Shown in pieces: positions 60,915 through 64,000 of a DNA stretch of 64,000 nucleotides. Each line of letters opens with the position of its first letter. Position 1 is the first letter of the stretch. A program made the translations under genes and the position numbers. The DNA lies in NCBI RefSeq assembly GCF_003386205.1, contig NZ_QRDY01000015.1:1-64000 (forward strand), read 5' to 3'. A model generated the notes under the pieces. The model was not told the origin of the DNA. It saw only the letters and a list, made by a program, of their open reading frames with translations, and did no database searches. The stretch comes from Cohnella lupini. Its GTDB lineage: Bacteria > Bacillota > Bacilli > Paenibacillales > Paenibacillaceae.

Positions 60915-61419
60915 TTATGCTGTCAGGTAGGTAGAAGTAAGCTAGGGTGAGAGTCATCCATTTCAAATACGATGTTTTTCAATGTACTTTTGGAATAAGT
61001 TCAAGAATTAAGCTGGATAAAGATGTTTTTTATTCCTATTGGTCTCCGGTTGCCTTATTCCTTTCCTAAATATGATCAAAAGTGATGTTCTTCATTCTAC
61101 TTTGATTACAAAAGTGCTCAATAGCTCCAATAACGATGATTACCATTCTACTTATAGGGGTTTCGTACCTCGACTGAGGCGAATGGTTGTTACGATCATA
61201 GCAACGCCGCACCCTCTCTCGCCGAAATCTAACGTTTGTTGACTGCGGTCTCATGTTTTTAGTCTGGAATGAGGCTATCGACTTTCTATACAATGACATC
61301 AGCCAGATCATATTGTTTCCGCTTTACATGTAAATTCGACCATCTAATGGATAAATCTCGAGCGATGAATTGAAGGCGCATACATTCCAAAACACGAACA
61401 AGCAGAAGGGGTGGCTAAC
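60915..61419. other. AT-rich 505-bp non-coding region upstream of the LplB/YtcP operon
   Basis: No gene is supported. Four degenerate copies of a GATGTTTTTCATTCTACTT-like motif begin at about 60971, 61023, 61084 and 61135, a spacing of 51-61 bp. The base composition is lower in GC than both flanks. It must include the promoter for the transporter operon, but no clear -35/-10 pair or CcpA cre site was found. Confidence 0.5.
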
Positions 61420-62364
61420 ATGGACATGAAAAGCGGGCGAAGACGTTTGCGAACGCGCTGGCGCACGCAGGATACCGAACTGACGCTTCTGGCTCTACCT
61501 ACGACCGTCTGGTATATCCTGTTTTGTTTCTTGCCGATGTTCGGTCTGATTATTGCCTTTAAGGATTTCAAGATCCACGGCGGTTTTCTCAGCAACGTCA
61601 TTCATAGCGAATGGTCCGGCTTCAAAAACTTCGAATTTCTGTTCAAGTCTAACGATGCTTGGATCGTCATCCGCAATACGTTGGGCTACAACTTGGTGTT
61701 CATTATCCTGGGCATCGCCGTGCCCGTCACCTTAGCGCTGATGATCGGTCAACTGCACAACCGCAAAGCGGGGAAAATCTATCAAACGATGATGTTCCTG
61801 CCGTACTTCCTCTCCTGGGTCGTCGTATCCGCGGTTGCTTGGGCGTTCCTAAGCTTCGATAAGGGGATCGCCAATCAATACCTCGCCGAGCTCGGCAAGG
61901 ATCCCGTGAACTGGTATATGGAAGCGAAATACTGGCCGTACTTTCTCATCTTTATGAATATGTGGAAGGGCTTGGGCTATGGCATGGTCGTCTATTTGGC
62001 TACGATAGCCGGAATCGACTCCACGTATTACGAGGCGGCCGTGATCGACGGCGCTTCGAAGTGGCAGCAAGCGCGATATATTACGTTGCCCCTTATGAAG
62101 CTCGTCATCGTAATGATGTTCATATTGGCGATCGGTCGCATCTTCTACACGGACTTCGGTTTGTTCTTCCAAGTTCCGCGGGATTCAAACTCGTTGTTCA
62201 ACGTGGCGACGACCATAGACGTACTTGTGTACAAGCAACTCAAGACGGCTACCGTAGGCATGGCTTCCGCTTCCGCATTCGTACAATCCGTACTCGGATG
62301 CGCGACCATTCTGATAGCCAACTGGATCGTTCGCCGGGTAGATCCGGACAGCGCCATGATGTAA
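61420..62364 (+). CDS. ABC transporter permease (LplB-like)
   Basis: 314 aa from ATG 61420, 10 nt after AGAAGGGG; GTG 61411 touches that site. Six membrane helices and the EAA loop YYEAAVIDGASKWQQARYITLPLM. The N-terminus LTLLALPTTVWYILFCFLPMFGLIIAFKDFKI is the LplB signature. With YtcP-type permease and a lipoprotein receptor it imports complex sugars in Paenibacillaceae. It starts the operon 61-64 kb; no ATPase is encoded, so a shared MsmX-like ATPase is expected. Confidence 0.9.
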   Translation: MDMKSGRRRLRTRWRTQDTELTLLALPTTVWYILFCFLPMFGLIIAFKDFKIHGGFLSNVIHSEWSGFKNFEFLFKSNDAWIVIRNTLGYNLVFIILGIAVPVTLALMIGQLHNRKAGKIYQTMMFLPYFLSWVVVSAVAWAFLSFDKGIANQYLAELGKDPVNWYMEAKYWPYFLIFMNMWKGLGYGMVVYLATIAGIDSTYYEAAVIDGASKWQQARYITLPLMKLVIVMMFILAIGRIFYTDFGLFFQVPRDSNSLFNVATTIDVLVYKQLKTATVGMASASAFVQSVLGCATILIANWIVRRVDPDSAMM

Positions 62365-62379
62365 GGGGGAGGCTTGAAA

Positions 62380-63309
62380 ATGACAACGAGAGCTAACTAT
62401 CGGACGGGTCTCGACAAATTCAACCGAATCGGCACCGCCGCGAACGTGTTTTTCCATGCGGTATTCATCTTATTGACGGTGGTCTGCCTGGTGCCCATCC
62501 TTGTGGTGCTGTCCGTATCGCTATCCAGCGAAGATTCCATTCGTCATAGCGGCTACCATCTTTTCCCGAAAGTTCTTTCGGGAGAGGCTTACTACTATAT
62601 TGCCCAGCAAGGAACGATGATTTCCCGGGCGCTCGGCGTATCCGTGCTCGTTACCGCAGTCGGTACCGTACTGGGCGTGCTGCTCACCACTTCGATGGGT
62701 TATGTAATCTCCCGACCGAATTACAAGCTCAAAGGGCTGCTGACCTGGGTAGTGTTCATCCCGATGGTGTTCAACGGAGGCTTGGTGTCCAGCTACTATA
62801 TCAACTCGAACTTGCTGGGCCTGAAGGATACGGTCTGGGCGCTAATCCTGCCACTGGCCGTCTCCTCCTTCAACGTCATTATTTGCAAAACCTTTTTCCG
62901 AAGCACCATTCCGGACGGTCTGATCGAATCCGCCGAAATCGACGGCGCGAGCCAGTTGAGAATCTTCTTTTCCATCGTGATCCCTATTTCGTTACCGGTA
63001 CTGGCAACCATCGGGCTGTTTCTATGCTTTTCTTACTGGAACGATTGGTTCCAATCCATGCTGTACATCAACGATCAGAACCTGTTCTCGCTTCAGGCTT
63101 TGCTGAACAGCTTGATGAGCAACGTGGACGCGTTGGCGAAGAACGCCTCCAGCATGGGCATTAGCTATGCGGAGCTCGTCGCCACCATGCCTAAGGAATC
63201 CGCCCGCATGGCCGTAGCTATCGTCATAGTAGCGCCCGTGGCCGCCGCCTATCCGTTCTTCCAGAAGTACTTTATATCGGGTCTGACTGTGGGCGCGGTT
63301 AAAGGATGA
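62380..63309 (+). CDS. ABC transporter permease (YtcP/LplC-like)
   Basis: 309 aa from ATG 62380, 7 nt after GGGGGAGG; TTG 62374 is too close. Six membrane helices; VVCLVPILVVLSVSLSSEDSIRHSGYHLFPK at the start, EAA loop IESAEIDGASQLRIFFSIVIPISLPVL, and FISGLTVGAVKG at the end are typical of the second permease in these importers. It partners with the LplB-like protein before it. Confidence 0.9.
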   Translation: MTTRANYRTGLDKFNRIGTAANVFFHAVFILLTVVCLVPILVVLSVSLSSEDSIRHSGYHLFPKVLSGEAYYYIAQQGTMISRALGVSVLVTAVGTVLGVLLTTSMGYVISRPNYKLKGLLTWVVFIPMVFNGGLVSSYYINSNLLGLKDTVWALILPLAVSSFNVIICKTFFRSTIPDGLIESAEIDGASQLRIFFSIVIPISLPVLATIGLFLCFSYWNDWFQSMLYINDQNLFSLQALLNSLMSNVDALAKNASSMGISYAELVATMPKESARMAVAIVIVAPVAAAYPFFQKYFISGLTVGAVKG

Positions 63310-63405
63310 ACTCGAAAATAGACCCGGTTGTTGGGTTTATTATAATCACCGGGGAATTCGGACGGTGGATGACAATATGGAAGCCATTAAAGGGAGGAAA
63401 CGTTC

Positions 63406-64000
63406 ATGAAAAAGACAAAGAAAAATCTGCTCGCCATCGGTGTAGCGGCACTCCTGACAACCGGCCTGGTGGGCTGCAATTCCTCGAATAACGCTTCGAC
63501 GAACACGCCGGCCGACAATCAGACCGAAACGAATTCGCCGGTTCAATCCGAAGCAAGCAAGCCGGCCGATTCGGGCGATGCGCCTACGCTGGTTTGGTGG
63601 ACGATCGGCGGTCAAGTGCCCGCCAACTTCGACAAAGCCCTCGCTGCGATGAACGAGTACACGGCCGAGAAAATCGGCGTGAAAATCGACATCAAGGTAG
63701 CCGGCTGGGGTGACTGGGACACGAAGATCAACACGATCGTGAACACCGGCGAACCGTTCGACATCATGTTTACGAACAACAGCAAGTACAGCCAGCAAGT
63801 CAATATGGGAGCATTCGCGGACCTTACCGCCGACGTGCAGAGCGAAACACCCGATCTCTACAAGCTCATCCCCGAGAAGGTTTGGGACGGAACGAAGGTC
63901 GGCGGCAAAATCTACTCCGTTCCGACGTACAAGGACTCTTCTTTGACCCAATACTGGGTGTTCGATGACACCTACGTGCAGAAATACGGCATCGATACCG
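63406..64000 (+). CDS. Extracellular solute-binding lipoprotein, 5' part (3' end outside window)
   Basis: ATG 63406 behind GGGAGG; 198 codons are in the window and the frame is still open at the edge. Lipoprotein signal IGVAALLTTGLVGC (lipobox LVGC), an Asn/Thr/Ser-rich spacer, then PTLVWWTIGGQVPANFDKALAAMNEYTAEKIGVKIDIK and EPFDIMFTNNSKYSQQVNMG of the family-1/LipO binding domain. It is the receptor of the LplB/YtcP importer encoded just before it. Confidence 0.9.
   Translation, partial: MKKTKKNLLAIGVAALLTTGLVGCNSSNNASTNTPADNQTETNSPVQSEASKPADSGDAPTLVWWTIGGQVPANFDKALAAMNEYTAEKIGVKIDIKVAGWGDWDTKINTIVNTGEPFDIMFTNNSKYSQQVNMGAFADLTADVQSETPDLYKLIPEKVWDGTKVGGKIYSVPTYKDSSLTQYWVFDDTYVQKYGIDT

Overview
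The window looks like a chromosomal segment of a Gram-positive endospore-former of the Paenibacillaceae (Paenibacillus/Cohnella type). The support is S-layer-homology (SLH) anchored giant proteins, lipoprotein-type sugar-binding proteins with LplB/YtcP-like permeases and a membrane-bound YesN-type AraC regulator, a GlpP antitermination system, an SpxH/YjbH-like DsbA protein, strong AAGGAGG-type ribosome sites and intermediate GC content. I see no rRNA, tRNA, CRISPR array, phage module or transposase. The species is inference.

Layout. 0-0.6 kb: C-terminal end of an ABC-2 permease. 0.8-10.5 kb: a 1025-aa STAND-ATPase/OmpR-BTAD regulator followed by a 2137-aa SLH/InlB-repeat surface protein, with an 11-bp-spaced direct repeat between them that resembles a SARP site. 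10.7-24.6 kb: a patchwork of small regulator-plus-enzyme pairs (TetR/metallo-hydrolase, HxlR/VOC-AHSA1 fusion, MarR/SDR, TetR/NmrA, MerR/SDR), several with clear operator palindromes, plus DoxX, an unrecognised protein with a second copy at 47.8 kb, an orphan AT-rich histidine kinase, an ABC-F ATPase and a DUF421 membrane protein. 24.9-31.6 kb: a LacI-controlled sugar ABC transporter operon ending in a 2H-phosphoesterase-like gene, then a secreted protein with two discoidin (F5/8C) domains. 31.6-33.3 kb: SpxH-like protein and a divergent TetR. 33.4-41.4 kb: a glycerol locus (polytopic alpha/beta hydrolase, two glpK, glpP, glpD). 41.5-53.9 kb: threonine synthase, a two-component system plus lipoprotein, DUF1641-NDH-2, flavoenzyme, beta-propeller protein, YtrA-type ABC operon and VOC protein. 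54-64 kb: solute-binding lipoprotein plus AraC sensor-regulator, an SLH-anchored PAP2 phosphatase, and an LplB/YtcP/binding-protein transporter that runs off the window.

How the parts work together. In the glycerol locus, four transcripts (hydrolase, glpK copy 1, glpP-glpK copy 2, glpD) begin with leaders in which a GGAGA element lies against a factor-independent terminator. Three of the four share the core GGAGA-NN-RGGAGA-NNCAC. This is what a GlpP antitermination regulon should look like, and it pulls an uncharacterised membrane-anchored hydrolase into that regulon. GlpK copy 1 has a strong ribosome site but no ATG, GTG or TTG where its start should be.

The most unusual non-coding signal is a dispersed repeat of about 46-48 bp (best copy 20651-20698, with perfect 11-bp inverted ends). 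It occurs nine times, always in the same orientation and almost always just after a transcription terminator; eight copies lie in the first 21 kb. I do not recognise it as a described family.
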